Source: Myrica gale (Eukaryota > Streptophyta > Magnoliopsida > Fagales > Myricaceae). Taken from it: 64,000 nucleotides of DNA. The notes below the pieces were generated by a model that saw only the letters and a list, made by a program, of their open reading frames with translations, ran no database searches and was not told the DNA's origin. Made by a program: the position numbers and the translations under genes. Location of the stretch: contig OZ005620.1 in assembly GCA_963930655.1 (NCBI GenBank), positions 19,473,001-19,537,000 of the forward strand, given 5' to 3'. Shown here in pieces: positions 1-12,183 of this stretch. Every line of letters starts with the position of its first letter. Position 1 is the first letter of the stretch.

Positions 1-2173
1 AAAGCATACGCCTAATTTCCTATTCCAAACAAAGACCTGTCCTATATGGTTTCCTGGCTATCTGATTAGGTCGAAGATTCTCCGAGTCTGGTCCCTGGTC
101 CATTTGGGTGGACCTGCTCTTAACAAAATAAAAAAATAACTAAAAAAGGCATAAATTCCTGGGATAAAACTGACGCTTTTAGGAAGACGACGGTGGGGGA
201 ACTTATAGTCACATTGTTTATTGCATTGATTGTTTCTTCCTGTTTCCAAAGGTTGTCCTTTAAACGGCTTCGTCAATGCTTGTTGGGTTCTGGGGGGGAG
301 GGATTATTTTAGTTCAACTTGATACCCACCATTCTTCAGAGCAGTATCGACAAGAATTAGCGGAATCTGCATTATTCTTATGTCCAATTTTGTAATGTAA
401 ACTTCTCGTAATTGATTAGATTATGCTTAGCGCGTGTTGCAGTGGGTGCGTGCAAGTAGATAATACTATTTCGATTTAGAAAAAGATAACACTATTTCGG
501 AGTTCGATGTTTCCGAGAGAGAAAAGGGTGGGTCCTCGTCGGGACCCACACCCTTCTCTCCCTCCCTCTGCAAGCATAGCATCCCGATCCCTTTCCAGAG
601 TGTGATGTCCCTTTCTCTCTCTCTGACACAGTTTCTCCTTTGTTTTTTTTTTTAAAAAAAAAATGCAAGAAAAATGAGTGATATTCCCCATGTGAATATT
701 CTCTGGTTTTCTTTTCTGGGCAATATTTTTGTGATTGAAATGTACCAAACTTGGGGATATTTTCAAGGGGACGGAGAAATGGTTTCCAAAAGATGGATGA
801 TTCATCGAATGTAACACATGGCTATGATGTATGGGACCAGACCAGACCCAAGTGATGATATCCATGAGTGTGACACATAACCAGACGCTACGGTCGTGAT
901 TCGTTTGTCAATTATTGATAATGTAACTGATCGTGGAAGTTGTCAAGCAAAATTCAACTTTCGGACATTGTCTTCTAAAAGACCATAGGAGGCAACTCAT
1001 GAATCTGCTGCAAAGTAACAAAAAGCAAATTCATGTATATAACTGAAAGATCAGCGAGATGATGGTTCCTTAGTGCTCGGGGTTCCTCTTCATGGGCTCG
1101 AATTACTTTCAATGACCAACCTATTTAACATTTTGAAGTCTGTCCGAACTCTCACTGGGCTGCTTTGGGCTTATTAGGCCTACTGAACCTTAACTCAATT
1201 CTAGTCATTTCTACTCGTCAATAACGAATATGTGAGTGGAAATAGCATGACCCAAAAGAGGGGGATAACCAATATTTGACAATCGAATTCTGACCAGAAA
1301 AAAGGTAAAGTGACGGCCTAGGTATCTAGAACACAGCATGAAGCTACAACCTTGTCTGCAGCGAAACGTGTCGGTAGAGGTACAGCTGTGGCTGTGTGTG
1401 CGCAGAAGAACAGTCATAGCCAGAGCTGAAGTACATGCGAGGCAAGCTGCTAAAAGTATCGAAGACCAATGATCGTCTTGTAGCATGAAAGCGATCTTAA
1501 CGATTTCACTGGAAAATGTCGAACTGATTGGCCAAATTTTCTCCAATGTTGGTGAGACCAGCGGGCTCCATTTTTACAAGCAGTTTTGGCGCGATCTGGG
1601 CTCAGAAAGGGAAAGTCTCCGGAAAAAAATCGATTCCGCTTGTCGAGTAGAGGGCCGTGGACCCCCCCCGCCAACCACTCGATGCTGGTCCATAGTATTC
1701 ATGTCTTTCACACAGAACGTTAGGACCTATTTCCACTTTATAGCACACGATGTAATACTGAGGAGTCGCTCACCTGGACTCCCCGGCAGCATAAAAATCG
1801 TCCCCAACTCAAGTACTGACCTATCACAAACCCAAGTACTGACCTATATATATTGCTATTGATCTGTACCCACCCGTCTTCCTCGATGTTTTTCAACTGG
1901 AGAAGAGAAATGATGTTAAAGTGGCTCATTCATAATATATCAGATGATTCCAAAGTCACACTGACGAATTAATATTTCTCACAAATGAATAAACAGTGTG
2001 CCCCTTTTTCTTTATTTGGTAAAAAATAAAGAAATACCTACTAAAATTTTCCCCAGCTATGAAACAAAACCCAGGGCAATTTATACCCAGCAATGAGGGC
2101 GGGTAGGAGAGACAAGAAAACCACAAAGATTCCAATTATACAACATTCCTTAATCCGCCGAGAATATGAGAGA
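1..2173. other. Intergenic DNA beyond the 3' end of TIM44, no supported gene
   Basis: Short open frames occur on both strands (for example minus 476-865 and 1211-1546), but none shows a recognisable domain, codon bias or splice-linked partner. The stretch includes a CT-rich tract near 556-640. The last 150-200 bases before 2174 probably hold the TIM44 3' UTR. Confidence 0.5.
2011..2016 (-). terminator. Candidate poly(A) signal for TIM44
   Basis: On the minus strand this reads AATAAA, about 160 bases past the TIM44 stop codon, a normal distance for a plant 3' UTR. The motif is short and the region AT-rich, so it may be chance. Confidence 0.3.
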
Positions 2174-5100
2174 CTAGATTAAGGCCTGGACTCCAAATTG
2201 TTGCATTTCCCGTAGCCTCCATATCGGGAAGAGAGCGCCATCTCCAAGTTCTTCAGCATCCACAAGTTGCATTGCCCAGGCATAGTATACAGTGTGGATC
2301 GTGTCCTGGAAACACCACAAAATATATCTGGATATTATTTCTGTTGAGATATCTGATAACCAGGGCATTCGTAAAAGGAGAGGATGTCAAAATGCCTCGA
2401 ACCAAATGGGGATGCATCCCCAAGATCGAATAAACAGAGCTAAGCTAATATAGACATGGTAACATGGTTAGAATTGAAGATAGACGCTTTATTTGGTCTC
2501 CACAATATCAGCCTGTAGTCCACACGCATTAGATACCAGCTAACTTCGACTCCATACTTTTTTTCTTTTGATAAGTAACTTGGACTCCATACTTCCCCGT
2601 GAAATTCTCATGTCTGACACAAGAGGACGGGTTTGGCTAAACCAACACTCCAGAAGGCGAAAATCCAAGGAAAACATGCGAATGAGGCTCTTAGCCATGG
2701 ACCAGATAGCAAAAGCAACACTGAGCCCATGGACAACAGTCGGAACCCAAAGAAATACCCAAAACCATGATTCTTTCAGAGGGAAGTCAGTTTTTATTCA
2801 CGTTACCTATTACAATGAGGTAGTTTAGTTTGTCTATCAATCTTCCAACTTTAACAACAGTGAGACTCAAAATTTTGATCTTTACAACTTCAGTCAGCCA
2901 AGATAGAAGAAACACTAAGGTAAAACTTCAGAATGAAATTGAGGACTAACGTGAATAATTGAAATACATCAGAAATTTACGACCTTGCATAATTTCCTTT
3001 AATCGTTGGACAACAAAAAAAATTTCCTACACTGAATAATGGACACGAGATCTGACTGACAACGCATGATTTGAGTCTGTAAAACACTAAACAAACAACC
3101 ATTTCTCAAAATGAAAGTGAGCTGAAGAATCAACTAAGCTACTTACAAAAGACCTAAGGTCCAGGTTGTTTTGAGTTATGATAGAAAATAGTACACCTAT
3201 ATAACAATTCAGAAAAATAGTAACAACGGCAAGGAAACAATGGATATCACTTATAATTTTAAATATGCTCGCTCTTGTGGATGACAAAATGGTTGAAAAA
3301 AAAAATACCTGGCCCCCTTCTGTTATTGAACCGTGTCTGTCACGTACACAATAGACCTGCTGTGATTGGAACTGCGACAGTTTCACAGAAAAAGAATCAT
3401 CAGAGTCAGCTATTGTTCCCACAGAAGAATTCTTACAGATTCTAACTGTCAAATTCCAAGAATAGCGAAATACATACCATTAATATTATAATGGGAGAAT
3501 TACCCATCATTTTGGTCTCTCTGACTTCAACGTCTGATACATGCAGAATCTGCATTAGGAAAAGCCATAAATTAGTAACATGACCACTATACATCGTCGC
3601 CACTGTTAATTGTGCACCTTAAAAACAATTATCTCATCCTCCAATCAGCATTTTGAGGTCTAACAAGGTCTGTGTATCAATGAAATAAGCCACACTTGGT
3701 CAATTAACTCCAAACTTAAAGAGCCTTTGTCGGAAATCGTTATGACCGCTTTTAGGATGATTTATTCACAAGGCACAATAGGTAATCAAATCGATAACAC
3801 CTCTATATTCCGCTGAAATAAAATCGACTCCATAATATGTCAACGAGAATCAAAAGTAAGCTACTTCTTGATTCCCAAATGTAATAACAAAAATAATAGA
3901 AATGAACCCAAATGAATGGTTATGGTTGAGGTACTTCTTGAAAATGGTTGAGGTGCTTCTGAAAAATGACAAGTCAAGCAGAAAGGGGAAGCAAGAAAAG
4001 TCAACTTGGAAGGGTAAGACATTAAAGTCTACATTTTTTTTTCTAGGTAATGGGGGTGGGGGAAGCAGGCCAAACCTGCATTTAGCGGGGGTCGACCCCG
4101 GGATCAAACCCCCTAAAGGGAGGGGTGCCAATCGAGCTATCAGCTCGCTGGCATTAAAGTCTCCATTCAAACTGTAGAGTTCTTGACATATATCTACATC
4201 TAGCAAAATATTCACGACCCTAAATGTTTGGTGTTACAACCTCAAAACTTAGGTGATGTTTGGCTAGGAAGAAAAATTCACCATTTTGAGTGAATATTTT
4301 GAAAGTAAAAAAAAATTCACAGCTAAACATTCAAAATCTCAAAAAATTTCAACACAAACTCCAACGAATTTTAACCGCAACAACTTTTCATACAAACCCC
4401 AACATCTTTTAAAAAAAAGTCAATCAAATCTTCTCTATACTTTTTCACCAAACTCCAATACTTTTTTATTAAAAAACTCATTCATTCAATCAAATCATCT
4501 CTCTTTACACCTTTTTACTAACTCAAATAAAAATCAATTTACACTCAAATATCTTAAAAAACTTTCAACAACTTTCAAGAAACACTAATAAAATACCTAA
4601 ATATTCACACCACTATCAAATTTTCTACAAATTGTGAGGATTTTTTGCAACTGAACATAACCTAAGTGTGGTCTCTCATAGCTTGCACATAATAAATATC
4701 TATTCCTTCCCAGGTTTCCTACTTCTCAATTTTGTTTAAATATACTCCACATGCTCTATACGCTAAAATATACTCTTTGAAAACGAAGGAAGAAGAGAAG
4801 AGAATTTGTCGATAGATTAACATCATGTTGTATGCTTGAGGGAAAATATATTCCTTACCTTGTTATCAAAGAAGATGTCATTGCTTTGATAAGCCTTATG
4901 CTCAGCTTTACACCGCTCAATCACTTCAGGTCCACAATACTTCTTAAGAGTTTCGACATCGGCCTGCAAAAATAAATGTAGAGATGAGAAACACCAATGG
5001 CACATGAGCCAAATCTTTGTTGATTTGATATCATACAAAGAAAAATCGTCAAAAGGGACAGAATAGAAGGGAACACCATCCCAGAATTCCTAAAGAGGCG

Positions 5101-6361
5101 CAGCATATCACCTTCATGTAAGCATGAAGGACTGGCCTGACTGCTTCCTGAACCTCTGACACAAACTCCGGTAAAGAGAAAGATCTAATTCACAAATGTT
5201 ATAGAAAGTGAACAAAATTAAAGGTTGTTAAATTTAAAACATGACTTCTAATACACACACCAGCGAGGACTTGAACATACAGATCTCCACAAATGTTATA
5301 GAAAGCGAACAAAGTTAAAGGTTGTTAACTATGAAACATGAATCTAAGACAACACCAGCGAGGACTTGAACATACGGATCTCGTTGACGAATTTCCTTGA
5401 TTGATATTGCAGCATCTGTTTCTTGAAAGATACTTTCATTGAGACTGTCAAACAGAAGACAGATCAAATGAGCACTTAGAATATACCATGAAACACCTGC
5501 TTTAAGTAGCATTATAACATAGTCCTAGAACAAGTGGACACAAATTTTGAAGGCTGAAAACCATACTCCTGAATTTTGTGAACAAGTGGGTTATCACTTG
5601 TCTCCCATCTTTCCCGCATGTCTTCTGCAATCTGCCCATGCAACCCAGACAAATATTTACGGTGTAAAAGAGGGTAAGTGTCAAGAAAATTAACAACACC
5701 ATTTATAGAGAAGACTAAAACTGAATATCATGTCATTGTCAGCTATGAAATAAGTATATATTTGGATATGAACATAATATAAACACAGTTACAAGTTCAA
5801 GGACATAATACTGAAAACCCTTTCTTTTTGGTTAACCAATTTAAATAAATCTAAGTACCAATCAATAAATAAGTGGGATAAGCGCTAAGCAATCATTTTT
5901 AATTCCAATTTGATACTAATCAACAAAAGCAATAAACAAGAAAACAGACTAGATATATGCCATTAGCACCGGGAAGAGCAGAATTCAAGTTGCATTTTAT
6001 GGAATCACTTTCTCACTTTGTAAGATCTATGAAAATTAAGACATCACTGGGTACAAGTTTAATTCTGGTCAACATTTCTGAAAATTCTAGCGAAGCAATC
6101 ACCTCTTATTTTTCATATCTCATCTCCATCCCTGTAAGAAAAGCCTCATAATTGGACACTTATGAGGCTTTTCTTAAGACATTCCTAGGTACAAGTTTAC
6201 TTCTGGCCAACCTTTCCGAACATTCTAGTGAAGCATTCTCCTCCTATGTTTCACATCTCATTCCCATCCTCTATGAGAAAAGCCTAATGATTGGAAACTT
6301 ATGAGGCATTGATGGACATAAAGAAAGTTTCATCAATTGAAAGCAACGCTGCAGGAAAGGG

Positions 6362-6393
<32 letters not shown>

Positions 6394-9300
6394 TCAATCT
6401 TATTCAAAATACATCACAACGTCTTGCCCCAAAAAGGCATGATATTTTTATTCAAAACTAACACATGGGAAAGTGAAAAGTGGCAGTTAATGCCGAAGGC
6501 ATTTCAACAAAAAATTTGCAGTAGAAACAATAGAACAGAGCAGAATGGTTTAGCACTACAACTAGACAAGCTGGCAAATGAAAACAGGTAAAATTAGATT
6601 GAAAATACCTCCTGACTCTTTGTGACAACAGGTTCACTAATCCCACTTATATGCTTGAATGCAGGATGACCTCGAAGCTTGAAAAAAAAATCCACTTCAG
6701 TTAAGAAACAGGAAGATACATACCAACAGGTAGATCTCTTTATTCATTCAAAGTAGAGTGAGCAACAAGGATATAAATTACCTTCTCCTTGAGTGCCTCC
6801 CACTTTTTACCCCATGGGGACTGCTTTGTGGGTACGATAACAATATCAGTTCTTGTACTTCTTTCACCTTTTGATGTGGAAGGAGTATGTTGCAGGTGCT
6901 TTTTCGTACTTGTAGTACCACTTAATTCATCTTTCACAATATCATATCCCTTCTTTGCTAAGTCAGTTATCTTTGCTTCCTTTAATTTCTGGAAGGCAAA
7001 AGAAACATTCTGGGAGGAAAGACTGGACTTAAATTTGCTAAAAAAAGTTTCTGCAGTTTCACCAGACGCAGACTGCTGGTAATTCTCTTCTGCAGATGAC
7101 GCCTTACTTCCATCTTTCATATCAGCACCGTGCTTAGCTGAAGCACCACAAGATTCGGAAGACTCTTGCTTCCCAACACCCAAAGTTTCTTTGACCTAGT
7201 CATATAATCCATAATAAACAACTACTATTACGATCACTCGTCAATATGAGATACTTTGGAATACATAGGGGATGAGCCAAAGTTATAAATCAAATGCAGA
7301 CCTCCTCTGTTGCAGCTGAAATCTTCTCTTTCATGTCAGCAGAAACCTATAACAGCCGCCAATACTATGAATCAGATAACATAGACCATAGTCACTTTAG
7401 AAACAAGTAGGGCTGAACAACCGGATTTCCGGTCTGGTTTTCAGACCGGATATCTGGTCCTCCTAAAATAGAGGAACGGACCTACTAAATGCGGTCCGGA
7501 CCGGTTTCAATTTTTTTCAATTTTTTTAAATTTTTTTTTAAAAAATTTAGGTTAATCTCAATGGGGGAAGGGCAAATAAAAATGTAGTTTTAGTTTAGAT
7601 AAAAATTAAACATTTTAAGTTTATAATTTGTATTACAAATTATAAAAAAAATATTTTATTTATTTATATTAATAAATGCGGTCCGGTCCGGACCGCATTT
7701 AATAAAAAAGAGGACCGGACCGGACCGCAAATTCGGTCCGGTTTTCCGGTCTGGTCCGCGGTCCGGTTGTGTGCAGCCCTAGAAACAAGTGCCAAAGACA
7801 CACCTCACAGTTTTCTAAAAAAACCCTAAGACCTGTCCTACAAGCAAAATTTCAGGTTAAAACATAATTTGAAGACAGTTCCAATGATGACATAACAAAC
7901 ACGTGCAAAGAACTCAAACAAATTCACTAGCTACCAGAAATATTGATTGCAGAACACCAGAACTCATCATTGGGAGAATATACCTACTACAACTAAGAAA
8001 AACATCTACAGCAACCTAAGTTGTTGTCTGTAACTTGGCCTGTTTGGGCACTGCAACGTACGGACATACATTCGCACCTAACCTTTTTAGCTGTAGCTTC
8101 TGCCTCTGTCCAGACACCATCCACACGCTTGTACAGTTTCTCAGTCGTCTGCTTTGTTCTGCATTCGCCATTTCACCATCTCAATCCCTCCATTGAGTGT
8201 CCACTAAGCCTTGACATACAACAGTATGTCTCAGCCTGATAACTAAAAAAGCCAAAATTACTAAACATTAGGTGGCCACATTACAAAATTACCTATTTTT
8301 CAGTTCATCTTTGACCCCTTTCAGCTCTTCTGCTTTCTCTTTAAGCTCCTTGAGTGACTTTTGGAAATCTGGATTACTGTAACAAATAGAAGGACAGCTG
8401 AAGTGCCGAAGCAGAAATGAAAAATAAACTGGTGATCTTCAGCTTCAAATATGTTGGGACTTGAGCCATTGTCATCGAGAAAACCAAAATGTCCTTCATA
8501 TCTCTACAGCTCACACAAAAATGAGAAAAGAAGCAATCTAAGCATATATAACCATTACCTAACCCAGCATATACTCTGACTAGTCCAACTATAAAACCCT
8601 TATTTGGCATGCGACCCAATAAAAACAAACACAATATTCCAGGTATACTAAGCTGAAAATCATTCTAGGCTTAGCTATATTCTAATGGTTCCTCAATTCT
8701 TCAACTACTAAAGATCTAGATATCGTACATAGACTTCATTTTTCTAATTCCAAAAGTATTTCCAATGCAACAAAACAACGTTACTATAAATGTGTATTCT
8801 AACAGGCAAACTACCGAAAAAAAGTAACCGTTGAACAAAAAGAAGCAACCAAATAGAGTCCCGCTGACAGAGTCCTCGTCTTTTTATTGCAACATACCTA
8901 TTTCCCCACTTCAAACAATGATCAGTCACCAAACAAATTAAAAATCTTAACATGCCATCATTGTTAATACTAATCTGTATAGAAAGCAAGGTTAAAAAGG
9001 AACTGAATAAACTAACTAGAATACCTGTTAGCTTCTCCTTTCATCTTTTCTGAAAACTCATTGAATACACTAAAACGACGATTCCCCACCGAACCGTTCA
9101 TCAAAAGCAACTTTAAACTCGAACTCGAAGCCTGCCACAGATTAAAACATTTAGATAAAATTAGAAATATAAACAAAAAAAACAGATATAAAGGTAATAG
9201 AAAGCTCCTAACCCTACAAATTTGAAACAGAACCAAACAAGTTTCTTCTTGTGGACGACTACAAAACGCCCGAATGTCCAGGAAATAACAAAAGCAATAA

Positions 9301-9514
9301 TCAAAACCCAAGGAATAAACAAACTGTGCCAGAGAACTACCTGACGAGAAGAACCAAAAAACCTCATGTTACAGGGGTTCTGTGAAAGATATGTTTTTGC
9401 ATGTGAAACAGTGGTGCTGAGAGAAGGGGCATCAGGGTTTTGAAAATAGTATCTCTTCATTTGAAAGGACAAGTTTTTATGCTTAGATTGGTGAATTCGC
9501 ACCAAATACGCCAT
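2174..9514 (-). CDS. TIM44: TIM44, mitochondrial inner-membrane import motor subunit
   Basis: TIM44 tethers mtHsp70 to the TIM23 channel on the matrix side of the inner membrane and helps pull preproteins in. Fourteen exons join in frame (minus): 9514-9341, 9131-9025, 8376-8293, 8158-8083, 7346-7302, 7195-6782, 6677-6609, 5631-5567, 5444-5376, 5184-5112, 4963-4859, 3549-3478, 3371-3309, 2305-2174, giving 515 codons. Every intron is GT-AG and all phases agree. Family-typical segments include [17 protein letters not shown] (about residues 77-93), [20 protein letters not shown] (about 122-141), [19 protein letters not shown] (about 330-348), the C-terminal Tim44-like fold from about residue 340, and the ending [10 protein letters not shown]. 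The basic residues at the start fit a matrix presequence. The start is uncertain: the first in-frame ATG is at 9514, later ones at about 9460 and 9367 are possible, and the first exon is less like the family than the rest. Confidence 0.93.
2548..2594 (-). mobile_element. 23-bp retrotransposon tail with 12-bp TSD
   Basis: GACTCCATACTT is repeated at 2548-2559 and 2583-2594. The 23 bases between them, read on the minus strand, end in TTACTTATCAAAAGAAAAA, a 3' end with A-rich tail like those of plant SINEs and LINEs. I infer an extremely 5'-truncated insertion. It lies downstream of the 3306/2305 splice sites, inside the last TIM44 intron. Confidence 0.5.
4020..4167 (-). mobile_element. tRNA-derived SINE in a TIM44 intron, with 16-bp TSD
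   Basis: On the minus strand 4151-4036 has a Pol III A-box-like segment (TAGCTCGATTGGCA), then a B-box-like segment (GGTTTGATCCCGG), and ends in a poly(A) tail, seen as a T run at 4036-4042 on the plus strand. It is bounded by CATTAAAGTCTACATT (4020-4035) and CATTAAAGTCTCCATT (4152-4167), a 16-base duplication with one mismatch. Body about 116 bp. It sits in the intron between exons 3478-3549 and 4859-4963, in the same orientation as the gene. Confidence 0.8.
4247..4667. mobile_element. AT-rich MITE-like element
   Basis: The ends form a short inverted repeat: ACTTAGGTGATGTTT at 4247-4261 against ACTTAGGTTATGTTC read inward from 4667. The interior is strongly A/C-biased. Its reverse strand resembles 55.56-55.81 kb and 56533-56729, which share a TATTGGAGTT..TGAAAAA..AGAGAGAAAA pattern. 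No clear TSD, so superfamily is open. Located in a TIM44 intron. Confidence 0.5.
6038..6307. repeat. Two-copy tandem duplication (about 138 bp) in a TIM44 intron
   Basis: Copy 1 (6038-6175) and copy 2 (6176-6307) both run from AAGACAT(C/T)(A/C)CT..GGTACAAGTTTA to CTTATGAGGC, with scattered substitutions. The divergence suggests an old duplication. It contains no exon. Confidence 0.7.
6365..6392. repeat. (AG)14 microsatellite
   Basis: Uninterrupted AG dinucleotide run in a TIM44 intron; a likely length-polymorphic site. Confidence 0.95.
7400..7789. mobile_element. hAT-type MITE (TAGGGCTG family), copy 1
   Basis: The element 7408-7781 begins TAGGGCTGAACAACCGG and ends GTTGTGTGCAGCCCTA, with perfect 8-bp TSDs GAAACAAG at 7400-7407 and 7782-7789. 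Terminal TAGGG..CCCTA and 8-bp TSDs are hAT features. Both subterminal zones are packed with GGTCCGG/CCGGACC repeats around an AT-rich core. No coding capacity. It sits in the TIM44 intron between exons 7302-7346 and 8083-8158. Confidence 0.85.
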
Positions 9515-10872
9515 CCTTTTCACTTTCAGATGCAGATTATTGCATTATCTGCTCTGTCAAAATGCTTCCGAGTTTCCGAGAGAATAATGTATGAAAACCC
9601 TAACCGACTGGCGTGGAAGAGATTGGTGAACAAGGAATGCTACTTGAATTTGGGCCGAGCCCAGTCCGCAAAAAAGATAACCACAATTCCAGACCAAATG
9701 ATTTGCTAATGGTCTCAAAACTTCGACAGTGCTTATACCGATGGTGTTTCTGAAGCCCAATCTTAAAATCTTTTTTCGGTTTGACACCGATCCTGGTCCA
9801 TTTTGGACCGGCCCTCGTATTTACTTCCTTGGTGACAGAAAGATCAATTAGGAGGCAGGAGCCTAGAACATCAGGCTTATACCATGCTAGTGTCCATGTA
9901 AATTCCACTTGACCCTGCAAATAAAAGCTTAAGCTTTGTTCCTCAGAATTTAATTTCTAGTGGTCCATTTGACCCTGAATTTCTAGTGGTACTATAAACT
10001 TGGGCACCCCATGGGCTTTTTAATTTAGGTAATGAGTACTATATATCCATATAATTTTCTTCGATTCCACTACTAATTTAATTAAATTTAGCGCTGCTTA
10101 CTCTAGAGGGTGTTGTCATGCATTTTCCCGTCTAAAAGAGCCACTCGCTCTATAGAGTGTTGGCACACAACATAAGCACGTCGACTGTTTGCCTTCAAAT
10201 CGCTTTGATATAAAAGTAACATTAAAAAGAAACAAAATCAAAACAAATTAAAAGGGTTATTTGCTTAACGAATTTAATCTCCATGCATGCATCCATGATC
10301 CATCCTAACTTTCTTTGAATTCTAAATAATTACCACAAAAGGACCAAACACATTGCGTGTCGACTTCTATATTTAGTTATAAACTAATTAAACAAATTTA
10401 AAATTAACGTGTCAATTAATTTATTCCAACATGTCTTAATTAAGCTTAATTATTTTCCTCACAACAACAAATAACAAAGCTAGCTATAGTGACAGCCACA
10501 AAAAGAAAAAGAAAATGCTAAAAATGCAGTACTAAGAGCACTATATATATAATATATATATATATGCTAATGAAATTATAAAAAGAAGTGTGTTGGCCAG
10601 GGGTCGACGTCACTCATTGACCCTCTGAAGTACGTAAATGGCGCCACTGGAAAATGCATATACTCAATATTTTTTTGAAAAGCCCTTTGGTTAATTCTTT
10701 TTCCGATTTCCCTCCAACAATTTTAGCCAACCCTTCGCATGAAGCCTGGGTACGGATTAAGGAATATTGAGGGCGATCCCAGAAATGGTCATCTGAATTC
10801 TGAACATTTCCCGAACCGTGCCTTTGGCTTTTGCAGCAGATCGAAGACAGAGAGATCGTGTATACAATAGTA
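9515..10872. other. TIM44 upstream/promoter region and intergenic DNA
   Basis: The TIM44 promoter must lie just right of 9514, but no clear TATA element was placed. Open frames here are short and unrecognised. From about 9.95 kb the DNA is AT-rich, including an (AT)n-like tract near 10545-10565. Confidence 0.5.
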
Positions 10873-10877
10873 CTACG

Positions 10878-11072
10878 TGTTGAGGATCACGCCCACATCT
10901 AAAGCTTCCCATACATAGACCCGTTGACCCTTGATTGTAGCTTATTACCTTGATTCTAGGCGATTTGTTTCCTCCTCTAAATCAGCTGTAATTTATATGT
11001 AATTATTCTCTGTAATTATAAATTCGGTACTCACCCAAGTTCAAAGTATGATGGTTTTACAAAACCTTCTCA
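10878..11072 (+). repeat. 5' LTR of decayed copia element
   Basis: Starts TGTTGAGGATCACG and ends AAAACCTTCTCA; nearly the same sequence recurs at 16570-16766. Confidence 0.9.
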
Positions 11073-11082
11073 TGGTATCAGA
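11073..11082 (+). other. Primer-binding site (initiator tRNA-Met type)
   Basis: TGGTATCAGA directly follows the 5' LTR, complementary to the 3' end of plant initiator tRNA-Met, the usual copia primer. Confidence 0.85.
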
Positions 11083-12183
11083 CGCACAATCGAATTCACC
11101 TCCGTCTCGATCCTCTCCTATGACCACCGAAACTTCTGTTCTTCCCTTCAATACCCTCATTCACATGATTACCATCAAACTCTCTTATACCAATTACCTT
11201 CTTTGGCATAGTCTCATTCTTCCACTCATTGAGAACCAAGACTTACTTGGTCATATCAATGGTTCCACTGTCCCACCCCATCAAATTTGACCCGACCACT
11301 TCTCAGACACTCATCGACAAATACCTGGCAAGGAGGGTTGTTGACCAATGTCTTCTTTGTCTTCTTCGTTCCTCTCCCACCAAAGAGACTCTGGCTGAGT
11401 TTGTTGGTCTCTCTACTGCCCGAGAGGTTTGGCTTCCCTTGGAGACCACCTTCAATCATCGATCCAAAGCTAGAGAGATTCAACTCAAGGATGAACTTCA
11501 GTTAATGAAGAGAGGTAGTAAATTTGTGGCTGATTTTGTCAGAACCTTCAAAACTCTTTTTGACCAGCTCCACACCATCGGTCGACCGGTTGATGGCACC
11601 GACAAAGTGCACTGGTTCCTCCATGGTCTCGGCACCGATTTCTCCAGCTTTTCCTCTGCCTAGATGGCTCTCACCCCGTTGCCCACCTTTGCCGATCTTG
11701 TCTCCAAAGTTGAGAGCTTTGAGATTTTTCAGAGATCCCTTGAGCCTACTGCACCGCCTGTTGCTGTGTTCACTGCGTCCTTCCATGGATCTAACCAACG
11801 CAGTTCTTCCCGCCCCAACAATGGCCAAACAATAACATTGGCCGCCAGACCTCATTTCGTGGTCGTGGTCATGAGCGACATCCTCCTCGCTGTCAGATAT
11901 GTTGCGTTGAAGGCCACTAGGCCGACCGGTGTCACCAGCGGTATACCCGCAATGATTCTGCCGCTCATCTTGTCGAATCACTCACTGGGTCTGGTTCTCT
12001 CAATGACCCTGCAAGTCTGAGTGGTTTTTAGACATTGGGGCTTCGGCCCCCATGTCTAATGACCCCTCTGTTTTGGATCAGCCACACCATATGTTGGTAA
12101 GGACTCTGAAATAGTGGGAAATGGAGCCTCCTTACCTATTACTCATACCGATCGTCTCTCCCCTGTTCCCAATGTTCATTTAT

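Noticed and set aside
1211..1674. Overlapping minus-strand frames of 111 and 74 codons
   Set aside because: No recognisable domain, no splice-linked continuation and composition like the surrounding non-coding DNA.
3902..4177. Plus-strand 91-codon frame
   Set aside because: It runs through the SINE and its duplicated flank; the coding look comes from the SINE's GC-rich body.
9161..9523. Starting TIM44 at 9523
   Set aside because: The codon there is GTG; the first true in-frame ATG is at 9514.
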